Source: Bradyrhizobium sp. LMTR 3
GTDB taxonomy: Bacteria > Pseudomonadota > Alphaproteobacteria > Rhizobiales > Xanthobacteraceae
Direction: 5' to 3'
DNA length: 64,000 nt
Assembly (NCBI RefSeq): GCF_001693485.1
Contig: NZ_MAXC01000055.1
Span: 1 to 64,000, forward strand
This document shows, one piece after another, positions 49,093 through 56,950 of this stretch; the first letter of the stretch is position 1; each line of letters opens with the position of its first letter. Both the position numbers and the translations under genes were made by a program. The notes below the pieces were generated by a model. It ran no database searches and had not been told where the DNA came from. It saw nothing but the letters and a program-made list of their open reading frames with translations.

Positions 49093-49786
49093 AGGACTGA
49101 CCGCCGGCTATTCGGCCATTCCGGTTCTGAACGGCGTCTCGATCAAGGTCGAACACGGCCAGTTCGTCGCTATCGTCGGCCCGAACGGCGCCGGCAAGAC
49201 CACGCTGTTCAAGACGATCTCCGGAATCGTGCGGCCGAGCGCCGGTACGATCACCTTCGAGGGGACCGACCTGTTGTCGGTTCATCCCGCGCGACGGCCC
49301 CATCTCGGCATCGCCCATGTTCCCGAAGGCCGCCAGGTTTTTCCCTCGCTCACCGTGATGGAAAATCTGGAAATGGGCGCGATGACCGAAGCAGGCCACC
49401 GCGATTGGAAGCGCAACATCGAGCGCATCTTCGAATGGCTGCCCGTGCTCGCCGAGCGCCGCGACCAGTTCGCGGGAACGTTGTCAGGCGGACAGCAGCA
49501 GATGCTGGCGATCGGCCGGGGGTTGGCGTCTTCGCCAAAGCTTCTGATGCTGGATGAACCTTCGATGGGGCTCGCACCCACCGTAGCCGATTTCATCTTC
49601 GAACGGCTGATCGAGATTCGCCGGCAGTCGAAGCTGACAATTCTGCTCGTCGAACAGCGCGTGGCGGAAGCACTGGAATCCGCCGATCACGGCTACGTCC
49701 TCGAAGCCGGCCGCGTCGCGCTCCAGGGCAACAACGAGACCTTGCGCGCGGATGACCGCGTACGCAAGGCCTATCTCGGCATGTGA
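49079..49786 (+). CDS. ABC transporter ATP-binding protein (LivF-like)
   Basis: 235 aa from the ATG at 49079; it overlaps the previous gene by 14 bp. Walker A is G-P-N-G-A-G-K-T-T-L, the signature L-S-G-G-Q-Q-Q-M-L-A-I-G-R-G, and Walker B L-M-L-D-E-P-S-M-G-L-A-P, a typical LivF order. The R-Q-V-F-P-S-L-T-V loop is also standard. With the fused ATPase it makes the heterodimeric motor. The two binding-protein genes follow at once. Confidence 0.95.
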   Translation: MLHIEGLTAGYSAIPVLNGVSIKVEHGQFVAIVGPNGAGKTTLFKTISGIVRPSAGTITFEGTDLLSVHPARRPHLGIAHVPEGRQVFPSLTVMENLEMGAMTEAGHRDWKRNIERIFEWLPVLAERRDQFAGTLSGGQQQMLAIGRGLASSPKLLMLDEPSMGLAPTVADFIFERLIEIRRQSKLTILLVEQRVAEALESADHGYVLEAGRVALQGNNETLRADDRVRKAYLGM

Positions 49787-49818
49787 CAACGAACGATCAA
49801 CAAGGAACTAGAGGAAAA

Positions 49819-51078
49819 ATGAGCCAGCAAGGAGAAGCCAGCAAGGCATCCACAAAGTCGCTCACGCGCCGGACCGTGCTTTCCGGCGCGGCTGCCATGG
49901 GACTTTCGTCGTTCGCGCGGGCGCAAGCGCCGGCCGAGGTCAAGGTCGGCCTGATCGTGCCGCTTTCCGGCATCTATACCCGCCCCGGCCAGGTGATGCG
50001 CATGGGCGCGGAGATGGGCATCGAGCACATCAATGCGCAGGGCGGCATCAAGTCGCTCGGTAGCGCCAAGCTCAAGCTGGTTGTGATCGATTGCGGCGAT
50101 ACCACCGAAAAAGCCAAGAACGCCGCGCAGCGCATGGTAGCTCAGGAGACTGACCTGGTGGCCGCGACCGGATCGTATCTCAGCTCCTTCACGCTGGCGG
50201 TGACCGAGGTTACCGAGCGCGCCGAACTGCCGATGCTCACCCTCTCCTATTCGGATCTGCTCACCGAGCGTGGCTTCAAATACATCTTCCAGACCGCGGC
50301 ACCCGCAAGCCGACAGTCAGAACTCGGCCTGCCCGAGCTGATGAAGCTCGCCGAGAACGCATCGGGCAAGCGTCCGAAGAAGGTCGCGATGCTGATGGAC
50401 AATACGGCGACGTCGGTTGCGACCGCGAAGGCGCTGAAGGAGAAGATCTTCGCGCAGGAAGGCCTTCAGTTGATCCTGGAGGAAGTCTGGACACCGCCGC
50501 TTTCCGACGCCACGCCGCTGATCCAAAAGGTCAGGTCGGCCCGTCCCGACCTGCTGCTCTTCATGCCCAATGCGGTATCCGACGCCAAACTCGGCCTCGA
50601 GAAAATCAATGAGTTCGGGCTTGGCCAGGGCAAGATCCCCACCGTCTCGTTCTCGATCACGATTGCCGAACCCGACATGTTGCAAAGTGTCAGCACTGAA
50701 GTCGTCCAGGGCATCATGACGGTCGTCGCGAACTGGGGTTCGAAGGGCCATGAAGACCTGATCGCCGAGCTCAAGGCCAAGTACAAGGAGCCCTGGATGA
50801 CGCAGAACGTCATCTCGACCTATGGCGACATGTGGCTGATGAAGCTGGCGCTTGAGAATGCTGGCAAGGCCGATCGGCGTGCGGTCGCGGAAGCGTTCCG
50901 GACGATGGATGGCGGCCCCTCGAAACACTATCCCGGCGGCCAGTTGAAGTTCGACGAAAAGGGCCGTCGCGTCGGCGCCGGCGTGGTGGTCGTGCAGTGG
51001 CAGTCGGGCGTGCCCGTCACCGTCTACCCGCCCGATCTCGCGCAGGCGGCGCCTTTCTGGCCGAAGAAGTCTTCCTGA
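49819..51078 (+). CDS. ABC transporter substrate-binding protein, Tat-exported, copy 1
   Basis: 419 aa from the ATG at 49819 (GAGGAAAA upstream). A twin-arginine signal (L-T-R-R-T-V-L-S-G) ends ARAQA near residue 37. The mature protein is a Liv-type periplasmic-binding fold (VKVGLIVPLSGIYTRPGQVMRMGAEMGIEHINAQGG, VVIDCGDTTEKAKNAAQRM). It supplies ligand to the Liv-type channel. A paralogue follows 42 bp later and matches it through most of its length, so the pair may broaden the ligand range. A Tat signal on a binding protein suggests folding in the cytoplasm first. Confidence 0.92.
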   Translation: MSQQGEASKASTKSLTRRTVLSGAAAMGLSSFARAQAPAEVKVGLIVPLSGIYTRPGQVMRMGAEMGIEHINAQGGIKSLGSAKLKLVVIDCGDTTEKAKNAAQRMVAQETDLVAATGSYLSSFTLAVTEVTERAELPMLTLSYSDLLTERGFKYIFQTAAPASRQSELGLPELMKLAENASGKRPKKVAMLMDNTATSVATAKALKEKIFAQEGLQLILEEVWTPPLSDATPLIQKVRSARPDLLLFMPNAVSDAKLGLEKINEFGLGQGKIPTVSFSITIAEPDMLQSVSTEVVQGIMTVVANWGSKGHEDLIAELKAKYKEPWMTQNVISTYGDMWLMKLALENAGKADRRAVAEAFRTMDGGPSKHYPGGQLKFDEKGRRVGAGVVVVQWQSGVPVTVYPPDLAQAAPFWPKKSS

Positions 51079-51119
51079 TCTGAACAAGCCTCTTTCGAGA
51101 TTTTCAAGGAGTCATTGTC

Positions 51120-52340
51120 ATGAGCAAGATTACGCGACGAACGCTGCTTGCCGGCGCCTCGATCGGACTAGTGGCGCCCCGTGCGTGGGCGCAAGCACCA
51201 TCTGAAGTGAAAGTTGGATTGCTGGTGCCAGTCTCCGGTCTCTATGCACGGCCGGGGCTGGTGATGCGCCATGGGGCCGAGATGGCGGTGGAGCACATCA
51301 ACGCGCAGGGCGGCGTGAAGTCGCTCGGCGGCGCCAGGCTCAAGCTGGTCGTCCTCGATTCCGGCGACACCACGGAAAAGGCGAAGAACGCGGCGCAGCG
51401 CATGGTGGCGCAGGAGCCAGACCTGGTGGCGGCGAGCGGCGCCTATCTGAGCTCGTTTACGCTCGCGGTCACCGAAGTGACGGAGCGCGCCAATCTGCCG
51501 GTCCTCACCCTGTCCTACTCCGATCTGATCACCGATCGCGGCTTCAAATACGTGTTCCAGACGTCCGCGACGGCCGGCTCGCAGGCCAAGCAGGCCCTGC
51601 CGCAGATCGTGAAGCTTGCGGAAACCGCTTCCGGCAAGAAGCCCAAGACGGTTGCGATCGTCACCGACAACACCGGTGCATCGGTCGCCTCGGCGAAGTC
51701 GATGCGGGAGGGCCTGCTCGCCGAAAACGGCCTGCAACTGATCGTCGACGAAACCTTCACCCCGCCCCTCGCCGACGCCACCTCGCTGGTTCAAAAGGTC
51801 CGAGCGGCCAGGCCCGACCTGCTCTTCTTCCTGCCGACCGTGATTTCCGACGCAAAACTGCTGCTCGAGAAGATGAACGAGTTTGGCCTGGGACAAGGCA
51901 AGATCCCGACCATTTCGTTCGGCATCGCCATCGCCGAGCCCGACATGCTGCAGACCGTCAGCCCGGAATTGCTGCAGGGCGTGCTCACCTGCGTCGCGAG
52001 CTGGGGCGCCAAGGGCCACGAGGCGTTGATCGCCGAGCTCAAATCCCGCTACAAGGAACCGTGGATGACGCAGAACGCGATCTCCACTTACGGCGACATG
52101 TGGATCATCAAGGACGCGCTGGAGAAGGCTGGCAAGGCCGACCGGGTCGCGGTCGCCGACGCGCTACGCTCCATGGACGGCGGCCCCTCGAAATATTATC
52201 CGCTCGGCGAGATCAAATTCGACGAAAAGGGTCGCCGTGTCGGCGCCGGCATGACCATCGTGCAGTGGCAGTCCGGCGTACCCGTGACCGTCTTCCCGCC
52301 GCAACTGGCCTTGGCCCAGCCGTTCTGGCCCAAGAGCTAA
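51120..52340 (+). CDS. ABC transporter substrate-binding protein, Tat-exported, copy 2
   Basis: 406 aa, ATG at 51120 (AAGGAG upstream). The twin-arginine signal is I-T-R-R-T-L-L-A-G, ending AWAQ near residue 26. The mature part is closely similar to copy 1 (VKVGLLVPVSGLYARPG, then SLGGARLKLVVLDSGDTTEKAKNAAQRMV), with changes grouped in the ligand region, for example RANLPVLTLSYSDLITDRG. Tandem duplication with later divergence is the simple explanation. Same transporter and operon. Confidence 0.92.
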   Translation: MSKITRRTLLAGASIGLVAPRAWAQAPSEVKVGLLVPVSGLYARPGLVMRHGAEMAVEHINAQGGVKSLGGARLKLVVLDSGDTTEKAKNAAQRMVAQEPDLVAASGAYLSSFTLAVTEVTERANLPVLTLSYSDLITDRGFKYVFQTSATAGSQAKQALPQIVKLAETASGKKPKTVAIVTDNTGASVASAKSMREGLLAENGLQLIVDETFTPPLADATSLVQKVRAARPDLLFFLPTVISDAKLLLEKMNEFGLGQGKIPTISFGIAIAEPDMLQTVSPELLQGVLTCVASWGAKGHEALIAELKSRYKEPWMTQNAISTYGDMWIIKDALEKAGKADRVAVADALRSMDGGPSKYYPLGEIKFDEKGRRVGAGMTIVQWQSGVPVTVFPPQLALAQPFWPKS

Positions 52341-52375
52341 CTAGCGCTAACGGTGAACCCGCAGGGAAAATCGTC

Positions 52376-52759
52376 ATGGACAAGGCAACCTACGACCGCG
52401 GACTCAAAATTCGCAAAAGCGTTCTCGGCGATGAATTCGTCGACAAAGCCATTGCGACGGCCGATGACTTCAATCGTCCGATGCAGGACCTCACGACAGA
52501 GTATTGCTGGGGCTATGTGTGGGGCCGTGACGGCCTTTCGCACAAGACCCGCAGCTTGCTTAACCTCGCAATGCTGTGCGCGCTCAATCGCCCGCACGAG
52601 CTCAAGACTCACGTTCGGGGCGCGCTGACCAACGGCGCGACCCGCGAGGAAATACGCGAAGTGTTCATGCAGGTCGCAATCTATTACGGCGTGCCGGCCG
52701 GCGTCGACGCCTTTCGCAATGCGCGGGAAGTCTTCGCCGAGCTGGATCAGAAGAAGTAA
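52376..52759 (+). CDS. Carboxymuconolactone-decarboxylase-like protein (PcaC type), copy 2
   Basis: 127 aa from the ATG at 52376; the frame to 52061 lies inside the binding-protein gene. It repeats the pattern of copy 1 at 41991: G-L-K-I-R-K-S-V-L-G-D-E-F, E-Y-C-W-G-Y-V-W, NRPHELKTHVRGALTNGATREEI and Y-Y-G-V-P-A-G-V-D-A-F-R-N-A-R. The second motif cysteine of copy 1 (YCG) is replaced by Tyr here. Both copies probably act in the same pathway on related lactones or as subunits of one complex. It precedes the SDR gene by 17 bp. Confidence 0.85.
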   Translation: MDKATYDRGLKIRKSVLGDEFVDKAIATADDFNRPMQDLTTEYCWGYVWGRDGLSHKTRSLLNLAMLCALNRPHELKTHVRGALTNGATREEIREVFMQVAIYYGVPAGVDAFRNAREVFAELDQKK

Positions 52760-52776
52760 CCGGAGTCGCAACCGCG

Positions 52777-53547
52777 ATGCTGAAGGGAAAGCGTGCACTC
52801 GTGACCGGCGCGACGGCAGGACTGGGACTTGCCGTGGCGGAAAGCCTTGCCGGTGCGGGCGCCAACATCATCCTTCACGATCTCGTCGAACCGAAAGCGA
52901 CGGCAGACCAGCTTCGGTCTCGCTTTGATGGTGAAGTGACCAGCGTTGCCGCGGACCTGTCCCAGCGCGCATCCATCGAAGCCATGATGGCCGATTTGCT
53001 CGGGCTGGGCGCAATCGACATCCTGGTGAACAACGCCGTGGTCCGGCATTTCGCGCCGATCGAGAATTTCGCACCCGAGCGATGGGATGAAGCGCTGGCC
53101 GTCAATCTATTGGCGCCGTTTCACCTGATCCGTCTGGCATTACCTGCGATGAAGGCACGCAATTGGGGCCGCATCATCAACATGGCCTCGATCTACTCGA
53201 CCCGCGCCATTGCCGACCGCATCGACTACGTGACGACCAAGACCGCCATCCTCGGCATGACCCGGGCCGTCGCGATCGAAACGGCAACGAGCGGAATCAC
53301 CTGCAACGCGATCAGCCCGGGCACCCTGCCAACGCCGGCAATCCAGCGAAAGATTGCATCGATTGCCGCCGACGAAGGCCGGGCCGTTGATGAGACGACG
53401 CGCGACTATCTGGCGGCGCGCCAGCCGAGCGGACGGTTCATCGGCATGGAAAGCGTCGGAGCGATGGTTGTTTTCCTCTCCAGCCCGGCTGGACAGGACA
53501 TCACCGGCGCGACCCTGCCGATCGATGGAGGCTGGGCCGCCGCATGA
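52777..53547 (+). CDS. Short-chain dehydrogenase/reductase
   Basis: 256 aa from the ATG at 52777. The NAD(P) loop is T-G-A-T-A-G-L-G at residues 9-16, NNAV stands for the usual NNAG, and the catalytic set is Ser in INMASIYS and Y-V-T-T-K. The end I-T-G-A-T-L-P-I-D-G-G-W is standard. It resembles 3-hydroxybutyrate dehydrogenase-like SDRs, and the substrate is unknown. As part of the operon it probably oxidises a hydroxyl of the imported compound. Confidence 0.9.
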   Translation: MLKGKRALVTGATAGLGLAVAESLAGAGANIILHDLVEPKATADQLRSRFDGEVTSVAADLSQRASIEAMMADLLGLGAIDILVNNAVVRHFAPIENFAPERWDEALAVNLLAPFHLIRLALPAMKARNWGRIINMASIYSTRAIADRIDYVTTKTAILGMTRAVAIETATSGITCNAISPGTLPTPAIQRKIASIAADEGRAVDETTRDYLAARQPSGRFIGMESVGAMVVFLSSPAGQDITGATLPIDGGWAAA

Positions 53548-53627
53548 GCACGAATGTCCGATTGCGGAGATGATGATTCTGCCCGTAAATCGCTATTGAA
53601 CCAATGCCGGTACCTGGGCGGTAGACG

Positions 53628-54344
53628 ATGAACAAACGCGGTGAACTGCAATTCACGCTTCGAATCGAGGACGTTCCGACCGTCCGCTCGATGGTCGCGC
53701 AAAAGCTGCGCGAAGCGATCATGTCGGGAAGGCTGAAGCCGGGCCAGCGCCTGGTCGAACGGGAGCTTTGCGAGATGATGGGCGTGAGCCGGCCGTCCAT
53801 CCGCGAGGCGCTCCGGGTGCTGGAGGCGGATGGTCTCGTCAATACGGTCCCTCACCGCGGTCCGGTGGTCAGCACCATCAGTCTCGAGGAAGCAAAGCAG
53901 TTATACGCGGCGCGCGCCGTGCTCGAAGGATTTGCCGGCCGTGAATGCGCCCGTCTCCGCGATCCGGACGTGGTGCGCAGAATCGGGGAAGCGCTGGCGC
54001 GGCTGAAGGCGGCATTCGCCCAGGGCGATTTGACTGCCGCCCTGGAAGCCAAGACGGATTTTTATGCGGCAATGATCGGCGGCTGCCAGAACGCCTTCAT
54101 CGAGCGAATGCTCAGACCGCTGCACGACCGCATTACGCTGTTGCGAATTACTTCGATGTCGCATCCGAAACGTATCAACAAGAGCCTGCGCGAGGTCACC
54201 GCGATCTGGCGCGCGATCCAGAATGGCGATCCCGATCTCGCCGAGCAATGTTGCGTCGACCACGTCAAGGCGGCCGCGGTGGCCGCGCTCAGCATGATCG
54301 AGCAATCATCCGCTCAAAAGGAAAAAGCAGTGGCCGAGGAATAG
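53628..54344 (+). CDS. GntR-family regulator (FadR/FCD subfamily)
   Basis: 238 aa. Residues 15-85 form the winged helix with VAQKLREAIMSGRLKPGQRLVERELCEMMGVSRPSIREALRVL. The C-terminal FCD domain has the metal-binding Asp/His positions (EAKTDFYAAMIGG, DRITLLRITSMSHPKR and HVKAAA). Such proteins are repressors released by a small acid from the pathway they control. A dyad at 43832 in the divergent promoter is a possible target. The gene lies within the operon it may regulate, 80 bp after the SDR gene. Confidence 0.92.
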   Translation: MNKRGELQFTLRIEDVPTVRSMVAQKLREAIMSGRLKPGQRLVERELCEMMGVSRPSIREALRVLEADGLVNTVPHRGPVVSTISLEEAKQLYAARAVLEGFAGRECARLRDPDVVRRIGEALARLKAAFAQGDLTAALEAKTDFYAAMIGGCQNAFIERMLRPLHDRITLLRITSMSHPKRINKSLREVTAIWRAIQNGDPDLAEQCCVDHVKAAAVAALSMIEQSSAQKEKAVAEE

Positions 54345-54395
54345 CCGGTCCCGGCCAAGGCTTCCAGACAGACGGACGGCAGATAGGAAATTGCA

Positions 54396-55373
54396 ATGAG
54401 GTTCTTCAAAACGATTTTGCTGTTGCCGTTAATGTTGTCGTTGCAGGCGCCGCCGGCTTTCGCACAGGAATACCCGAACCGGCCGATCACCCTCGTCGTT
54501 CCGTTCTCGGCCGGCGGACCCGGCGACGTGATCGCGCGGCTGCTTGGAACATCGATGAGCGCGACGCTGAAGCAGTCGATCGTCATCGAGAACGTCGTGG
54601 GCGCCGGCGGCACGCTCGGCACCAATCGCGTCGCCAAGGCAGCGCCGGACGGCTACACGCTGCTGCTGATGCATGTCGGCCAGGCCACCGCACCAGCGCT
54701 CTACGCCAAGCTGCCGTTCGATCCGATTGGCGATTTTGCGCCGATCGGTCTCGTCACCGACGTTCCGATGCTTCTGGTGGCGCGAGCGAATTTCCCAGCA
54801 AAGGACCTGAAAGAACTTGTCGCCTATGTGCGCGCCCAAGGCGACAAGGTCACCTACGGCAATGTGGGCCTCGGCTCGGCCTCGCATCTTTGTGGGCTGA
54901 TGTTCATGAACGCGATCGACGCAAAGCTCACCCCGATCTATTACAAGGGCGGCGGACCGGCGCTCAACGACATCATCGCCGGTCACATCGACGTCTATTG
55001 CGATCCTGCAACCGGGCCGACGCCCCATATACAGGCCGGTACCATTCCGGGCTACGCGATTACCAGCAAGAAACGGGCGGCGACCCTGCCGAATGTGCCG
55101 ACCTCGGCAGAGGCCGGCGTACCGGCGTTCGACGTTACCACCTGGTACGGAATGTATGCGCCGCGCAACACGCCCAAGCCCATCGTGGATGCGCTGGTCG
55201 CCGCCTTGCAAAAGGCGCTCAAGGATCCGCCGCTGGTCAACCGCTTCGCCGAGCTGAGCATGACGCCGGTCGAGCAGGAGCAGGCCACGCCGGCGGCGCT
55301 CGATGCCTTCCTTCGGGCCGAAACTGCCAAATGGTCGCGCATCATCAAGCAAGCAGGTATCGAGCCCCAATAA
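54396..55373 (+). CDS. TctC/Bug-family tricarboxylate-type binding protein
   Basis: 325 aa. Signal peptide of 23-24 residues (TILLLPLMLSLQAPPAFA). The Bug fold is recognised by Y-P-N-R-P-I-T-L-V-V-P-F-S-A-G-G-P-G-D, A-A-P-D-G-Y-T-L-L, and Y-K-G-G-G-P-A-L-N-D-I-I-A-G-H. These proteins bind organic acids for TctAB permeases, which are absent here. As an orphan it could feed a distant permease or a sensor. It closes the rightward operon. Confidence 0.92.
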   Translation: MRFFKTILLLPLMLSLQAPPAFAQEYPNRPITLVVPFSAGGPGDVIARLLGTSMSATLKQSIVIENVVGAGGTLGTNRVAKAAPDGYTLLLMHVGQATAPALYAKLPFDPIGDFAPIGLVTDVPMLLVARANFPAKDLKELVAYVRAQGDKVTYGNVGLGSASHLCGLMFMNAIDAKLTPIYYKGGGPALNDIIAGHIDVYCDPATGPTPHIQAGTIPGYAITSKKRAATLPNVPTSAEAGVPAFDVTTWYGMYAPRNTPKPIVDALVAALQKALKDPPLVNRFAELSMTPVEQEQATPAALDAFLRAETAKWSRIIKQAGIEPQ

Positions 55374-55630
55374 CCCAACTCCCTTCACCCTTCGCAGAGT
55401 AGGCCGGCTCATCATGCAAAACGGCTGGGCCGCATCGCAAAGACGTTGGCGCCCTATCGCGCGTCATCGAGAACTACTGGGCGGGGCGCCGACCAATGAG
55501 CGCACATCGCCTCATAACCATGGAGCTGGACGACTACAATTGCGGTCTCGCTCTCCAGAAATCGGATCGGATCAGCGAATTATCGAAACTCCGATGAGGA
55601 GCGGCGCGTGCAAAGTGCGGTACACCAGCG

Positions 55631-56950
55631 CTATTCCTCGCGGAACGCTCTATTGATCTGATCCCGCAGCGGCTTGACGAGGTAGGAGATGACCGTTCGG
55701 TCGCCGGCCTGAATAAATGCTTCGGCCGGCATTCCCGGCACGAGCGCGAGCTTGCCGAGCCGCGCAAGCTCCTGCGGCGGCACGGCAATGCGAACGACAT
55801 AGTAGGATAATCCGCTCTTTTGATCTTGCGTCAGATCGGCGGCAATACGACTGACCGCCCCGTTCAGCTCCGGTGTGGTTCGCTGATTGAAGGCCGACAT
55901 CCGCAAAACCGCTCGCTGGCCCAGCCGGATCTGGTCGATATCCTGCGGCTGTATCTGCGCTTCCAGCGCCAGCCTGTCGCTATCAGGCACGATCAGCATG
56001 ATCGTATCGGCCGGAGAAATCACGCCACCCACCGTATGAACTGCAAGCTCGTGCACCAAGCCGCTTTGCGGCGCGACGAGATCAATGCGTTTCAACTGGT
56101 CCTCTGCCGAAACCTTGCGCTCGACGTACTCGGCCGTTTGCGCTTCAATCTCACGCAGGCTGTTGGCCACTTCGCTGCGCAGGTCCTGATCGATCTGGAT
56201 GATCTGAAGCCGTGTCTCCGCGATCTTGCCGCCGGACTGGGCCTGCGCTGCCTCAAGCCGGCCGCGCTCACCGTCCAGATTGGCGCCTTCGCGCTCCAGC
56301 GCCATCATGCGCTGGATCGGCACGAGACCCTTCTCCCAGAGTTCACGCACACCCGTGAGCTCACGCTCAATCAGCGCGATGCCTCGCACCTTCGCATCTT
56401 CCTGGGAAATCAGGCCACGTATTTCCTTCTCGTACTGAAGGATACGTTCGCGTAACTGCGCTTTCTGACCGAGCCGAGCTTCACGGCGAAGCTCGAACAG
56501 CTTGCGTTCCCCCGCCAGTAGCTGCGCGACGTCGCTGTCGCCGACGCGCACCATCAACGCCGCGGGAAACGAGATCGCCGGCGCTTCATCGCGCTCTGCT
56601 TCCAGCCGCGCGCGCCGCACGGCAAATTCATCCAGCCGCTTGGTGACGATGGCGAGGTTGGAACGCGTTTGCGTCGCATCCAGCCGCATTACGACGTCAC
56701 CCGCGGTGACGCGCTGGCCCTCGCGCACCAGGATTTCGCCAACCACACCGCCGGTTGGATGCTGCACCTTCTTCACATAGGAATCGACGACGAAATGTCC
56801 GGTCGCGACCACGGCGCCGGCCAGATTTGTCGCCGCCGCCCATCCGCCGATCCCTGCCACGAGAAACAGACTTGCGAGGCCACCGACGAGGAGATGACGC
56901 CGGATCGAGCGCGCGAGGACGACATGATCAGCGTTCGACATTGATGTCAT
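55631..56950 (-). CDS. Type I secretion membrane-fusion protein (HlyD family)
   Basis: 439 aa from an ATG overlapping the ABC gene by about 23 bp; an ATG three codons later is equally possible, with no clear site for either. One N-terminal membrane helix (LLVGGLASLFLVAGIGGWAA), a lipoyl/biotinyl-like half (VVATGHFVVDSYVKKVQHPTGGVVGEILVREGQ), a long helical hairpin to about residue 280 and the C-terminal beta domain (VPGMPAEAFIQAGDRTVISYLVKPLRDQINRAFRE). It bridges the inner-membrane ABC protein to a TolC-type channel outside the window. It belongs to the HasE/PrtE type by context. Confidence 0.92.
   Translation of the reverse strand: MTSMSNADHVVLARSIRRHLLVGGLASLFLVAGIGGWAAATNLAGAVVATGHFVVDSYVKKVQHPTGGVVGEILVREGQRVTAGDVVMRLDATQTRSNLAIVTKRLDEFAVRRARLEAERDEAPAISFPAALMVRVGDSDVAQLLAGERKLFELRREARLGQKAQLRERILQYEKEIRGLISQEDAKVRGIALIERELTGVRELWEKGLVPIQRMMALEREGANLDGERGRLEAAQAQSGGKIAETRLQIIQIDQDLRSEVANSLREIEAQTAEYVERKVSAEDQLKRIDLVAPQSGLVHELAVHTVGGVISPADTIMLIVPDSDRLALEAQIQPQDIDQIRLGQRAVLRMSAFNQRTTPELNGAVSRIAADLTQDQKSGLSYYVVRIAVPPQELARLGKLALVPGMPAEAFIQAGDRTVISYLVKPLRDQINRAFREE

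Noticed and set aside
53945..55402. Rightward 485-codon ORF
   Set aside because: Shadow of the GntR and TctC genes, both with strong family motifs in their own frames.
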